The notes below the pieces were generated by a model. That model saw only the letters and a program-made list of their open reading frames with translations, searched no databases and was not told the DNA's origin. Below are positions 34,698 through 41,896 of a stretch of 64,000 nt of DNA, in pieces. The stretch covers positions 39,249 to 103,248 of the forward strand of contig JAFRIR010000042.1 of NCBI GenBank assembly GCA_017432685.1. The letters are read 5' to 3'. Both the position numbers and the translations under genes were made by a program. How positions within the stretch are numbered: the first letter of the stretch is position 1; each line of letters opens with the position of its first letter. The DNA is from Flexilinea sp. (GTDB lineage Bacteria; Chloroflexota; Anaerolineae; Anaerolineales; Anaerolineaceae).

Positions 34698-34897
34698 TTC
34701 CGGCTCCTTTCCAGATTTTTTGGAATGTAGTTTTTCTCATCCGGGTCGTATTCCTCCCGCTCGATGAACCGCGTCCCACACCGCGGACACATTCGCCACT
34801 GCTCCGACTGAACGATCGCCCCGCATCGGCACATACCCAGATTGTCTGCGATCTCCTGTTCCGTCATGGTTCCAGGCTCATCTCCTACCGTCTTCAT
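34694..34897 (-). CDS. Small zinc-ribbon protein
   Basis: 67 residues. CRCGAIVQSEQWRMCPRCGTRF is a clear Cys4 ribbon, then EEYDPDEKNYIPK. Start is in the operon with 4-base overlaps on both sides. Confidence 0.6.
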   Translation of the reverse strand: MKTVGDEPGTMTEQEIADNLGMCRCGAIVQSEQWRMCPRCGTRFIEREEYDPDEKNYIPKNLERSRK

Positions 34898-35097
34898 CCC
34901 CGCCGTTCCTGATAGTATTCTCTCAGCTCATTGGACAGCCCCAGAGCCATCACGATCTCATTCCACTGCTCAGAGCGTGCCTTCGCTTTTTTGTATTCCT
35001 CTTCCGTATCGCAGTTTTCCAGTCTGTCGTTAGCTTTGATTGCCATCCTGAACAGTCTTGCTTTTGCCTCTTCGCTTATTACTGCTATATATTGCAT
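34894..35097 (-). CDS. Small helical protein
   Basis: 67 residues, charged helices (EEAKARLFRMAIKANDRLEN). Unknown family. Confidence 0.5.
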   Translation of the reverse strand: MQYIAVISEEAKARLFRMAIKANDRLENCDTEEEYKKAKARSEQWNEIVMALGLSNELREYYQERRG

Positions 35098-35109
35098 AAT
35101 ATTCTCCTT

Positions 35110-35334
35110 TTAGTACACTTTCCGAACCGAATCCACACCGTACACGACACTCAGTGTCGAACCGTTATCCCAATGAACCATGACGCTCCCGACATCATCC
35201 ACCCCGACAACAGTTCCCTTTGTCCCTGTAGGCGGGGCAGATATGTCATCCATGCGCAGCAGCTCAACACGCGTCCCGGTCGGGTACTGCCGTTTCAGCT
35301 GCCCGACGATCTCTCTGCTTGGAAATCCAATCAT
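35110..35334 (-). CDS. DUF4314 protein
   Basis: 74 residues. LKRQYPTGTRVELLRMDDIS APPTGTKGTVVGVDDVGSVM VHWDNGSTLSVVYGVD is the typical DUF4314 beta-barrel-like sequence found in many Bacillota mobile elements. Function unknown. Confidence 0.85.
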   Translation of the reverse strand: MIGFPSREIVGQLKRQYPTGTRVELLRMDDISAPPTGTKGTVVGVDDVGSVMVHWDNGSTLSVVYGVDSVRKVY

Positions 35335-35504
35335 TTAGTGTCCTCCTTGTTTTTGCGTTCGTTGTACATTTGCTCAATCTCTTTCCATTCCTGTTCAGCT
35401 TGCATTTCCGCTGTCTTGAAATGAATTAGCTTGAAGTACCCCAGGGCATCGAATCCCGTCGTTTCCAGAGTTAGGATTTTATTGACAAGCTCTTCTTTGC
35501 TCAT
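35331..35504 (-). CDS. Small hypothetical protein
   Basis: 57 residues (MSKEELVNKILTLETTGFDA ...), with GGGAG before the ATG and a 4-base overlap with the next gene. Helical; AEQEWKEIEQMYNERKNK at the end. Not a known family. Confidence 0.55.
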   Translation of the reverse strand: MSKEELVNKILTLETTGFDALGYFKLIHFKTAEMQAEQEWKEIEQMYNERKNKEDTK

Positions 35505-35516
35505 AGTGAACTCCCT

Positions 35517-35732
35517 TCACTTTCCTTCCTGCTCGTGACCGATGTAATACCCGGCGTGATTGACGTAATCACAATCGATCTCCGCTTCGAAATCAAATTC
35601 GTGAAGCCAGGACAGCAAATATTTTTTGACATCATCCGGGCTCTGTTTGAATTTTGTGATCCTCTCGAATGCTTCATCGATCGCCTGCTCTGCATAATCC
35701 ATCCTGACAGCTGTAACCGTAACTTTTCCCAT
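35517..35732 (-). CDS. Small early protein
   Basis: 71 residues from MGKVTVTAVRMDYAEQAIDE after GGAGGTCAAT. Alpha/beta, acidic. First gene of the longest early operon in the window (35.7 to 29.6 kb). Confidence 0.55.
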   Translation of the reverse strand: MGKVTVTAVRMDYAEQAIDEAFERITKFKQSPDDVKKYLLSWLHEFDFEAEIDCDYVNHAGYYIGHEQEGK

Positions 35733-35767
35733 ATTGACCTCCATTTTTTTGTTCTCAACTATATATA

Positions 35768-35795
35768 ATTATAATCAGTCTTATTTATTTGTCAA
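35768..35795 (-). promoter_or_regulatory. Early promoter, copy 4
   Basis: TTGACA (35790-35795), 16 bases, TATAAT (35768-35773), then TATATATAGTTGAGAAC. Probably drives the genes down to 29604, including the RNA repair enzyme. Confidence 0.85.
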
Positions 35796-35827
35796 GCGTT
35801 ATAAATAATTATGTTATATCATTATAT

Positions 35828-35866
35828 AAAAAAAAGAAGGGGTGAGAGCGATTCTCACCCCTGTTC
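35828..35866 (-). terminator. Rho-independent terminator
   Basis: Minus strand AGGGGTGAGA / TCTCACCCCT stem with a T-run, 10 bases after the DUF932 gene. Confidence 0.9.
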
Positions 35867-35875
35867 CGTTTCGGC

Positions 35876-36802
35876 TTATTTCGCTTCTGCTTCCACCATC
35901 TCGCAGACCATATCGAGCAGGGGATGCCCGTTCGTGACCTTATCAAACAGATTGCCGAAATAAGAATCGGTCATCCGCAGCGGTTCTGCGTGGCTGACCA
36001 TATCGGCCACCGCATTGACCACCCCGAACCCCGTACCCCGGAAGTTCGCCAGGTCATCCGCATTGTAGGCTGTCTTCACTGCGTCGCGCTGACGTACCGC
36101 ATTCCCGATTTCCCGGTCAGAAGCATCTTCTTTGATGGGGAACAGGCTGTCAAAGAGCTGATTGACCTTATCTTTCTGGATTTTGATCCTTGCCAGTTTG
36201 ACATAATCAGCATTGACCTCGGTCAGGTAGTTTTCGGACAGCTGGAGAGTCATGTCCGCTTCCTTGATTTTCCCGGCGATATCACCCGTGTGGCGAATGG
36301 AGAACACCCGTTTTGCGCGATGTACCGCCAGATTCAGCATATTGTCACACGCAATGCGAACGGGGGTAACGCATACCTTCACCGCGCCCTTCCCGTCAAA
36401 GGAGTTTTTGAAGAAAAGGTAATTGTCATATAAATCGCCCATGATTGTGCGGGGGCGCAGTTTGACCTGAAGCCAGGTCAGACTGAAATCGTTGGCGCTG
36501 CCGGCGTTTTCATATCGGCAACCGGGGCCGATCAATCCATCCACAAAAGCAAATGCGTCGGTATTCTGCACGATCTTGTAGCGGGGAGATACCAACCCGA
36601 GAACTGTACCGTCATCGGATTTGCGGTTCAGGCGATATCCTGCAAGCGCGTTTCCCTGCACAGTGAACACGGGTTCCTGAAGGACGTTGAAGTCCAGTCC
36701 TGCCGCTTTGAGCGCATCCGCTGAAGTCAGTGCGTCTTTTACCACGGTTACATTTCCATGCGCCCAGGGGCTTGTTTTTGTTGAATAATAGCTGCTAATC
36801 AT
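35876..36802 (-). CDS. DUF932 phage/plasmid-related protein
   Basis: 308 residues from the ATG with AGGAG 10 bases upstream. AGLDFNVLQEPVFTVQG, LGLVSPRYKIVQNTDAFAFVDGL, LFFKNSFDGKGAVKVCVTPVRIACDNML and the C-terminal LANFRGTGFGVVNAVADMVSH are typical of DUF932 proteins, which are common in phages and plasmids and are thought to act in DNA metabolism; the exact function is not known. Confidence 0.85.
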   Translation of the reverse strand: MISSYYSTKTSPWAHGNVTVVKDALTSADALKAAGLDFNVLQEPVFTVQGNALAGYRLNRKSDDGTVLGLVSPRYKIVQNTDAFAFVDGLIGPGCRYENAGSANDFSLTWLQVKLRPRTIMGDLYDNYLFFKNSFDGKGAVKVCVTPVRIACDNMLNLAVHRAKRVFSIRHTGDIAGKIKEADMTLQLSENYLTEVNADYVKLARIKIQKDKVNQLFDSLFPIKEDASDREIGNAVRQRDAVKTAYNADDLANFRGTGFGVVNAVADMVSHAEPLRMTDSYFGNLFDKVTNGHPLLDMVCEMVEAEAK

Positions 36803-36825
36803 GATCGTCATTCTCCTTTTCTGTG

Positions 36826-36960
36826 TCAGCAAATCTCGATATTGTCGTAACTTGTCCAAACGGTGGATCCGTCCGTGAATTCCACCAATACTTCCAGACC
36901 AAAATAGTTGATGTATTCGAGTACGTCCATAATTTCCAAACCGCGATAATATGCTTTCAT
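36826..36960 (-). CDS. Small early protein
   Basis: 44 residues (MKAYYRGLEIMDVLEYINYF ...), with AGAGGAG before the ATG. Upstream in-frame ATGs lie in the previous gene. Probably a small SH3-like beta protein; unknown. Confidence 0.5.
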   Translation of the reverse strand: MKAYYRGLEIMDVLEYINYFGLEVLVEFTDGSTVWTSYDNIEIC

Positions 36961-36961
36961 G

Positions 36962-37105
36962 TTACTCCTCTCTATATTCGATGTTTTCCAGATATGCCTC
37001 ATCATAAACGCCGTCAAGGTAATGCCCGACAACGACAGGTACGTGATCGTCTAAAAGAATTCTTTCGATTATGAAGATTTCCCCGTCCAGATATGCTGTT
37101 TTCAT
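36962..37105 (-). CDS. Small early protein
   Basis: 47 residues (MKTAYLDGEIFIIERILLDD ...), with AAGGAG before the ATG, ending next to the start of the downstream small gene. First gene after early promoter copy 5. Unknown family. Confidence 0.5.
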   Translation of the reverse strand: MKTAYLDGEIFIIERILLDDHVPVVVGHYLDGVYDEAYLENIEYREE

Positions 37106-37157
37106 TTTTTACTCCTTATTTTTCATTCAGTTGCTGTTTCGTTCTCAACTATACATA

Positions 37158-37185
37158 ATTATATTCATTCTTATTTATTTGTCAA
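37158..37185 (-). promoter_or_regulatory. Early promoter, copy 5
   Basis: TTGACA (37180-37185), 16 bases, TATAAT (37158-37163), then TATGTATAGTTGAGAAC. Drives two small genes and DUF932. Confidence 0.85.
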
Positions 37186-37387
37186 TACTTAGAAATCAAT
37201 ATATTACATAAAAATGAAAATAAATATATGGATGTCAGACTGCCGGGACAGGAAATCGACGAAGCAGATCACACCCGTATTTTTTCTTCATTGTTATCAA
37301 AAATGACAGTGTAATAATGTTTATTGTGAGGAAAGTAATAGCTGAAAGGGTGGTACAAAAAGTTACCCCCTTTAAATACGATGTTAA

Positions 37388-37444
37388 ACAAAAAAACGAA
37401 CGCCAATTTTTCCCGAATTGCAGACCGCGCTCGTTTTTTTCGAA
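37388..37444 (-). terminator. Terminator of the tRNA cluster
   Basis: Minus strand ACGAGCGC ... GGCGTTCGT stem followed by TTTTTTTG, just after the tRNA-Tyr gene. The rest of 37186-37387 has no credible gene. Confidence 0.75.
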
Positions 37445-37463
37445 GATGCAAAGACATCTTTAG

Positions 37464-37547
37464 TGGCGACTGATGGACTCGCACCATCGAAGGGCATTGC
37501 CCGGCTGATTTACAGTCAGCTGCCTTTGCTGCTCGGCACAAGTCGCC
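37464..37547 (-). tRNA. tRNA-Tyr (GUA)
   Basis: Acceptor GGCGACT / AGTCGCC, anticodon arm GCTGA-CTGTAAA-TCAGC, long variable arm CGGGCAATGCCC, T arm GATGG-TGCGAGT-CCATC, discriminator A. Class II as expected for bacterial tRNA-Tyr. Confidence 0.92.
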
Positions 37548-37552
37548 ATATA

Positions 37553-37641
37553 GTCAGTGATGACAGGATTCGAACCTGCGAAGGATCACTCCTTTACCGC
37601 TGAGCAGACGATTGCCTTAAACCACTCGACCACACCACTGA
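37553..37641 (-). tRNA. tRNA-Ser (GCU)
   Basis: Acceptor TCAGTGG / TCACTGA, loop CTGCTCA with anticodon GCU, long variable arm, T arm GCAGG-TTCGAAT-CCTGT. The discriminator would be C, where bacterial tRNA-Ser has G, so charging may be atypical. Confidence 0.82.
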
Positions 37642-37679
37642 ATGATGATTGCCGTGCATACCCACGTCACTCCAATGGC

Positions 37680-37979
37680 AGTTAGCTCGACCACCAACGG
37701 AAGGATTCGAACCTTCTCCTGCAATCACCAGGCAGACAGCGCGTCCTGTTACAGTACGCTGCCAGAAACTCCTTCCACATCTTGTGGATGAGCTTGAACC
37801 GCTCTGGGCAATGACCTTCCGTCTGGCTCCGGCGTTGCATTAGCTCCATTTGGTTCGCGCATCATAATCTTGTTCTGCCACATCGCAAGGTCTGAAGAGA
37901 TACGTTCCATCTGACCTATCACCAGATAGATGATATAGCCGCAATTCTGCGGACACGGCACAGGGCCGATTTTCGTCAC
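37680..37979 (-). other. tRNA remnant and uncertain small ORF
   Basis: A good T arm (GAAGG-TTCGAAT-CCTTC at about 37694-37710) lacks a matching acceptor and a normal anticodon arm, so it looks like a broken tRNA. The bases above it can be read as a 76-residue ORF from a GTG (CPQNCGYIIYLVIGQMERIS ...) whose second half is low-grade. I cannot decide whether the ORF is real. Confidence 0.35.
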
Positions 37980-37985
37980 CTAAAG

Positions 37986-38073
37986 CGGGCGGTGCAAGAT
38001 TCGAACTTGCGGAACGGTTCGACCATTCTGATGTTTTCAAGACATCCGCCATCAGCCACTCGGCCAACCGCCC
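37986..38073 (-). tRNA. tRNA-Ser (UGA)
   Basis: Acceptor GGGCGGT / ACCGCCC, anticodon arm GATGT-CTTGAAA-ACATC, long variable arm, T arm GCAAG-TTCGAAT-CTTGC, discriminator G. All arms pair well. Confidence 0.93.
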
Positions 38074-38081
38074 ATAAATAG

Positions 38082-38152
38082 CTGGTCAGGATGGATTTGA
38101 ACCACCAATTAGGGAGTCAGAGTCCCGTGTGTTGCCGTTACACTACCGACCA
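38082..38152 (-). tRNA. tRNA-Gln (CUG)
   Basis: Acceptor TGGTCGG / CTGACCA with one wobble, D stem GTGT/ACAC, loop CTCTGAC with anticodon CUG, T arm GGTGG-TTCAAAT-CCATC, discriminator G. Confidence 0.88.
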
Positions 38153-38156
38153 ACAG

Positions 38157-38229
38157 TAGCGAAGATTGGAATCGAACCAACAACCATTCAGGATATGAGC
38201 CTGATGCGCTGCCACTGCGCCACTCCGCC
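38157..38229 (-). tRNA. tRNA-Met (CAU)
   Basis: Acceptor GGCGGAG / CTTCGCT, D stem GCGC/GCGC, anticodon arm TCAGG-CTCATAT-CCTGA, T arm GTTGG-TTCGATT-CCAAT. CAU could also be an Ile tRNA modified by lysidine; a paired first position argues against an initiator. Confidence 0.88.
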
Positions 38230-38337
38230 TTGTTGCCGGATTTTTTTCTTCGGGAATCCGGCGAAACCCGCAACCAAACCAAATTAAAGAAAGGACTCAA
38301 ACATGAAAAAACTGTTCTCGGATGTCAAACATCTCAG

Positions 38338-38410
38338 CTCCCAGTGCTGGACTCGGACCAGCGACACGGCACTTAACAGGCGCCCGCTCTCCCAACTGAG
38401 CTAACCGGGA
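38338..38410 (-). tRNA. tRNA-Asn (GUU)
   Basis: Acceptor TCCCGGT / ACTGGGA, D stem GCTC/GAGC, anticodon arm GGCGC-CTGTTAA-GTGCC, T arm GCTGG-TCCGAGT-CCAGC, discriminator G. Confidence 0.92.
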
Positions 38411-38494
38411 ATAGCAAAACATTTTTTAGACGGAAAGTTTTGCAACAAAACCCAAATAGGAGTCCAATGAAATACGAACAACATATTTATCGGT

Positions 38495-38588
38495 TATCCC
38501 GGGGCGGATTTACACCGCCGACTTTTCCTTATTACAGGCGAGGCGTTCCAGCCCCCTTTCAGTGCTCTTGCTCCTGAGCTACCGGGAC
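38495..38588 (-). tRNA. tRNA-like gene with enlarged middle, identity unresolved
   Basis: 94 bases. Perfect acceptor GTCCCGG / CCGGGAT, D stem GCTC/GAGC and T stem GGCGG/CCGCC are present, but the T loop is TGTAAAT and 43 bases lie between D and T arms. A GGGGG-CTGGAAC-GCCTC arm with anticodon GGA (Ser) is possible but needs six extra bases after the D arm. Either an unusual class II tRNA or a decaying gene. Confidence 0.55.
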
Positions 38589-38593
38589 AAAAA

Positions 38594-38690
38594 TAATCCG
38601 GGCCGGAATTGAACCGGCTTCCTGCTGAGCCTCTGACTACAATCAGCTTCGTCAGTACCTCTGCCGCTCTTCCGTTGAGCTTCACGGATC
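38594..38690 (-). tRNA. tRNA-like gene with enlarged middle, identity unresolved (second)
   Basis: 97 bases. Acceptor GATCCGT / CCGGATT (one mismatch), D stem GCTC/GAGC, a perfect T arm GCCGG-TTCAATT-CCGGC, but about 47 bases between D and T arms with a strong CTGA-TTGTAG-TCAG hairpin in the wrong place for an anticodon arm. No anticodon can be assigned. Confidence 0.55.
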
Positions 38691-38792
38691 GTTGCAATTG
38701 CAACACTGGAATCGGTACGCTTCCCTGGAGAGAGGGAAAACCCGGAGAGAGTTGTGAATCGAGTTTGTTTAGCGTTTCCAGTTTACTGTTAT

Positions 38793-38822
38793 ATTATAAC
38801 ACGCGGGATCGAAAATTAATTC
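38793..38822 (-). promoter_or_regulatory. Promoter of the tRNA cluster
   Basis: Extended -10 TG-T-TATAAT (38793-38798), about 100 bases before the first tRNA-like gene. The -35 is weak (TTAATT). Confidence 0.55.
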
Positions 38823-38847
38823 AGTTTCGAGTTAAGGTTCGGGAAAT

Positions 38848-39159
38848 TAAAAAACCACCTGTTCAGATGGTTCCTTTATTGGATAACTCTATCGCAGTGA
38901 TCCATTTTTGACGGTGGTTGCTCACCGTCTTGACACTCCTAACGACGTAGGTTCCTGCTTCTTCCACCGCGGCGGGTTTCCCCGCGGCAATGTCCACATT
39001 CGTCACTTCCCGCGTGTCCGTCGGTACTCTGCATCGTTTCCAATGCTGCTCCGTCTCACAGTCGGCTCCTCGGATGGGTACGGGGCCAGTCGCGTAGTAC
39101 GGGCTTTTGCAAGTCTGCCGTCGTATATCACACCGTCGCATGTGACTGCTCGCTTGCAA
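38848..39159 (-). ncRNA. Candidate structured noncoding RNA, about 310 nt, own promoter and terminator
   Basis: GC-rich island in AT-rich surroundings, read on the minus strand. It starts 7 bases after a TATAAT box and ends in a terminator (AACCATCT-GAAC-AGGTGGTT then T6). Visible helices: GCGGG-GAAA-CCCGC and CATTG-GAAA-CGATG with GNRA tetraloops, a 7-bp GACGGTG-AGCAAC-CACCGTC, and a 5' CACA(T)/(G)TGTG helix. An overlapping 98-residue frame would have to begin with a TTG at the transcription start without a ribosome site. I do not match it to RNase P, tmRNA or known phage RNAs. A remnant of a tnpB gene with its guide RNA is a weaker alternative. Confidence 0.6.
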
Positions 39160-39165
39160 GTGAAG

Positions 39166-39194
39166 ATTATAACAGATATTTTGTTATATAACAA
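39166..39194 (-). promoter_or_regulatory. Promoter of the candidate structured RNA
   Basis: TTGTTA (39189-39194), 17-base spacer, TATAAT (39166-39171). The -35 lies in the palindrome TTGTTATATAACAA, a possible operator. Confidence 0.75.
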
Positions 39195-39285
39195 GATATG
39201 TGACAATATATGACATTTTGATAATTCTGTTATATTTCTGTTATGTTTTTCACGTATAACAAACGAATATTACACCTGATTTTCA

Positions 39286-39645
39286 TTATGCTAATGCTAA
39301 ATCATGCTCTGAAATATGCAAAGGAATCGCCATTTCTCCGTAATCATCATTTGTTTGATCATTCTGAATCGGTTCAAAACTGATGACAAGTTTCATATTC
39401 ATCCCGGCAGCAAGTTTCTTCAGTGTTTTCAAAGAAGGATTTGCATTTCCGTTTTCCATCTTACTGATTTCAGCCTGGATGACACCACTCTTTTCTGAAA
39501 GTTCCTTTTGTGTCATTCCGGTTTTCGCTCTTGCACCTGCAATAGCACGCATAATCTGGTAATCAGGTTCATTATATTCAACAACAGCCCGAAATTCCGG
39601 ATCGTTTTTCATTTTTTCGTTGAAATAATCACGAAATGTAGTCAT
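39286..39645 (-). CDS. Xre-family transcriptional regulator (HigA-like)
   Basis: 119 residues. Helix-turn-helix: IMRAIAGARAKTGMTQKELSEKSGVIQAEISKMENGNANPSLKTLKKLAAGMN (about 30-83). It resembles antitoxin-type Xre regulators that follow a short toxin gene, but only a 30-residue ORF precedes it. It may be a phage regulator for the adjacent region. Confidence 0.88.
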   Translation of the reverse strand: MTTFRDYFNEKMKNDPEFRAVVEYNEPDYQIMRAIAGARAKTGMTQKELSEKSGVIQAEISKMENGNANPSLKTLKKLAAGMNMKLVISFEPIQNDQTNDDYGEMAIPLHISEHDLALA

Positions 39646-39647
39646 TA

Positions 39648-39740
39648 TTACATCCCGAATCGTTCGATATAATCATTACGAGCGTTTTTTGCTTTTTTGA
39701 TTTCTTCCGGCGGTGTTTTTTGAGTTTTTGTAAAATTCAT
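39648..39740 (-). CDS. 30-residue ORF upstream of the Xre gene
   Basis: MNFTKTQKTPPEEIKKAKNA RNDYIERFGM, with a weak ribosome site, ending 3 bases before the Xre start. It may be a leader peptide, a toxin remnant, or a very short partner; PPEEIKKAKNARNDY recalls the APESIKKDYERF motif of the small partner proteins. The AT repeat at 39750-39810 upstream has several possible -10 boxes. Confidence 0.4.
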   Translation of the reverse strand: MNFTKTQKTPPEEIKKAKNARNDYIERFGM

Positions 39741-39843
39741 CTTCGTTTCCTTATATTATATAGCATATAATATATTATATATTATATATTATTCATATAT
39801 TATATTCGATTCTTTTTTATTACAGATGTCGGGTATTTTCCTG

Positions 39844-40146
39844 TTATTTCCACAGGCAGTCTTTCTTCCACCGCTTGATCTTTTCCTCGTCACTGATATC
39901 GTCCCTAACGTATGTGCCATAACGATACTCATCCCGATAGGACATCAGATGTTCTTTCAGCGTCAAAATTGTGTAATAATCACAAATATCCCAGGAGCAA
40001 AAATAACGCTTGTACATTCCTGGAGCAATCTCGTCGTCGAGGTTCTGACGTTTAACAAGGCTCTTGAACCGCTTTGTAGCATAACGCTTCATATATTTGT
40101 TTTTAGTATCACCGCAATATGGAGTATGTTTGTACGAACGGCTCAT
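39844..40146 (-). CDS. Conserved basic phage protein (MSRSYKHTPYCGD type)
   Basis: 100 residues. MSRSYKHTPYCGDTKNKYMK is a recurrent start of small basic proteins in Bacillota phages. The middle has CSWDICDYYTILTLKEHLMS and the end is KRWKKDCLWK. Function unknown. Confidence 0.65.
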   Translation of the reverse strand: MSRSYKHTPYCGDTKNKYMKRYATKRFKSLVKRQNLDDEIAPGMYKRYFCSWDICDYYTILTLKEHLMSYRDEYRYGTYVRDDISDEEKIKRWKKDCLWK

Positions 40147-40238
40147 TGCTACCTCAAATCTCGCCCCAGGATTGCAAATTTGCGTGTTTTCTATCTTTAC
40201 CCTATAACTTTACATCTTTACATTATATCACCCAGAAA

Positions 40239-40448
40239 TCAACGCTGTGAGGCAAATTTCGGCGTGTCTGCCTTCAGGTGTTCGACCACCATTTCTTTCA
40301 GCCGCTCTTCTATCTCATCGATTGTCAGCGGCGGAGCATCCTTCGGCCGCATCAGCTTGAAATCGAGGGTGTAGTCAGGGTCCGGGAAAAGGAAAGGGAT
40401 CTTTCCTTCTGAACCGTCTGTCTGTTCAGGGGATGTGCTTTCCTTCAT
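40239..40448 (-). CDS. Small hypothetical protein
   Basis: 69 residues; PPLTIDEIEERLKEMVVEHL gives one helix, the rest is Pro-rich. Overlaps the gene upstream by 23 bases. Unknown. Confidence 0.5.
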   Translation of the reverse strand: MKESTSPEQTDGSEGKIPFLFPDPDYTLDFKLMRPKDAPPLTIDEIEERLKEMVVEHLKADTPKFASQR

Positions 40449-41001
40449 AATCCGCCCTCAAATAGGCATATCCTCCCTCACCCCGTGCCATTTTGTGAAA
40501 TTCGTCCAGCCCCTTATCGCTGATACAATTCAAGAACTTCAGAACCAGCTCTTCCGTTTCAGGGTGAAAATGCCGTCCGTCCCGCACTTTATGATAATAT
40601 CGGAGCGGTTCGTGCTGTGTCCATTTATCCTTTGAGTAAACCTTCCCTGCACCAATCCAATCGCAGATCATCTCCACCACGTACTCATATGGAATTTTGT
40701 TTACAATGAACGTTCCGTCATCGGCGAAATCAATCCACCATTCCCAGTGATGAGGATTGACGCCCTTATGATGCAGCCATGCAAAGCTGTAGCCGTTGGC
40801 AGCCTTCTCAGCTTCGATCGGACTTTTATCTCCCTGAAAGTATTTCGCTGACGGTATAAACTCCGCGGGGCTGAACTTTGACATATCGTGCATCAGTCCA
40901 CGCCATGTTATCCCGCAGGCATGGCACTCCTGGAAAACGATGTGCTTATGTTTGCTGACTGTCTTGAAATGATTCCATGCAGCCTGAAAAGTATTAGTCA
41001 T
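40426..41001 (-). CDS. DUF5662 protein
   Basis: 191 residues. HKHIVFQECHACGITWRGLMHDMSKFSPAEF, KYFQGDKSPIEAEKAANGYSFAWLHHKGVNPHHWEWW and YEYVVEMICDWIGAGKVYSK match the DUF5662 family of phage and bacterial proteins. Conserved His and Asp suggest a metal-binding, HD-like fold. Enzymatic role unknown. Confidence 0.85.
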   Translation of the reverse strand: MTNTFQAAWNHFKTVSKHKHIVFQECHACGITWRGLMHDMSKFSPAEFIPSAKYFQGDKSPIEAEKAANGYSFAWLHHKGVNPHHWEWWIDFADDGTFIVNKIPYEYVVEMICDWIGAGKVYSKDKWTQHEPLRYYHKVRDGRHFHPETEELVLKFLNCISDKGLDEFHKMARGEGGYAYLRADYEGKHIP

Positions 41002-41326
41002 CTTTTTCTCCTGTTATGGTACACTTTACAACATCCGTTTTCCCATAATGATATCCGACATACGGTTTTCCCGTTTGCGAACCTACCACAGTATTCCCAT
41101 CAGGCTCAGACGTAACGGTCGGGTTGTACCACCACATCGGCGGCTGTTCCCACCATGACGGCGCGGTCTTTGCCCAGTCCGCAGGCAGTATTGTCTTTGG
41201 CAGTCTGATTGTGTCCTTCTCAGGAAGGTTCGTCACCATCTTGCGCATTGTCACAATCGGCATAGATTCCCCGCCGGAGCGGATTTCGATTTCATATCCA
41301 TCATAGATCAATTTCAAAGGTTCCAT
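40994..41326 (-). CDS. Hypothetical protein of the Dam/ParB operon
   Basis: 110 residues: a beta-rich start and a Trp-rich segment (PADWAKTAPSWWEQPPMWWYNP). Overlaps DUF5662 by 8 bases. No known family. Confidence 0.5.
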   Translation of the reverse strand: MEPLKLIYDGYEIEIRSGGESMPIVTMRKMVTNLPEKDTIRLPKTILPADWAKTAPSWWEQPPMWWYNPTVTSEPDGNTVVGSQTGKPYVGYHYGKTDVVKCTITGEKDD

Positions 41327-41335
41327 TTTTACTCC

Positions 41336-41875
41336 TTATGCCATCCTTGCAATGATTCCCATTTTTGCAAGGCGTTCGTATACATCTTTTTGTTCGGCTT
41401 TGCTTTCGCAGTCAATAATCAAGCTGTAACTTGGTTCCAAACCGCCGGACGCTTGCTCTTCCTCTTCTTCCTCTTCGTCTTCATCCGGCTCGTAATTGGG
41501 AAAAAATCCGAAATCCGCAATGTCAAACTCCAGCGGGTCGATCAGGGCGAACTCCTGCTCCAGGCGGTCATAATCCCAGGTAGCCATTTCGGCGACCTTA
41601 TTATCCGCCAGACGGAACGCCCGAATCTGATCCTCATCCAAATCATCAGCCATGATGCACGGCACCTTCGCCATCTTCAGTCGCCGGGCTGCCTTGTATC
41701 GGGTATGCCCGCAGACAATAGTATTGTCTTTATCAATAATGATGGGATTACGAAAACCGAATTGCTGAATCGAATTTGCGACATACTGAACGGCATCCGA
41801 ATTTTTCCGGGGATTGTTCTCATACATCTGCAAATCATTTATGTCTTTGTAGACGATCTTCATTTCTTCACTCAT
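41336..41875 (-). CDS. ParB/Srx-type nuclease-domain protein
   Basis: 179 residues. MYENNPRKNSDAVQYVANSI QQFGFRNPIIIDKDNTIVCG HTRYKAARRLKMAKVPCIMA is the ParB N-terminal domain (CTPase/nuclease-like fold), then an acidic stretch (EDEEEEEEEE) and a short C-terminal domain. Such proteins are often paired with DNA methylases in phages, as here with Dam directly upstream. Confidence 0.85.
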   Translation of the reverse strand: MSEEMKIVYKDINDLQMYENNPRKNSDAVQYVANSIQQFGFRNPIIIDKDNTIVCGHTRYKAARRLKMAKVPCIMADDLDEDQIRAFRLADNKVAEMATWDYDRLEQEFALIDPLEFDIADFGFFPNYEPDEDEEEEEEEQASGGLEPSYSLIIDCESKAEQKDVYERLAKMGIIARMA

Positions 41876-41896
41876 TTTTTTCTCCTTATGTTTTTT

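Noticed and set aside
37269-37541. 90-residue minus-strand ORF over the tRNA-Tyr gene
   Set aside because: It runs through the tRNA and its terminator and has no ribosome site.
38863-39159. 98-residue minus-strand ORF
   Set aside because: It would start with TTG at the transcription start, has no ribosome site, and lies over strong RNA helices; a structured RNA explains it better.
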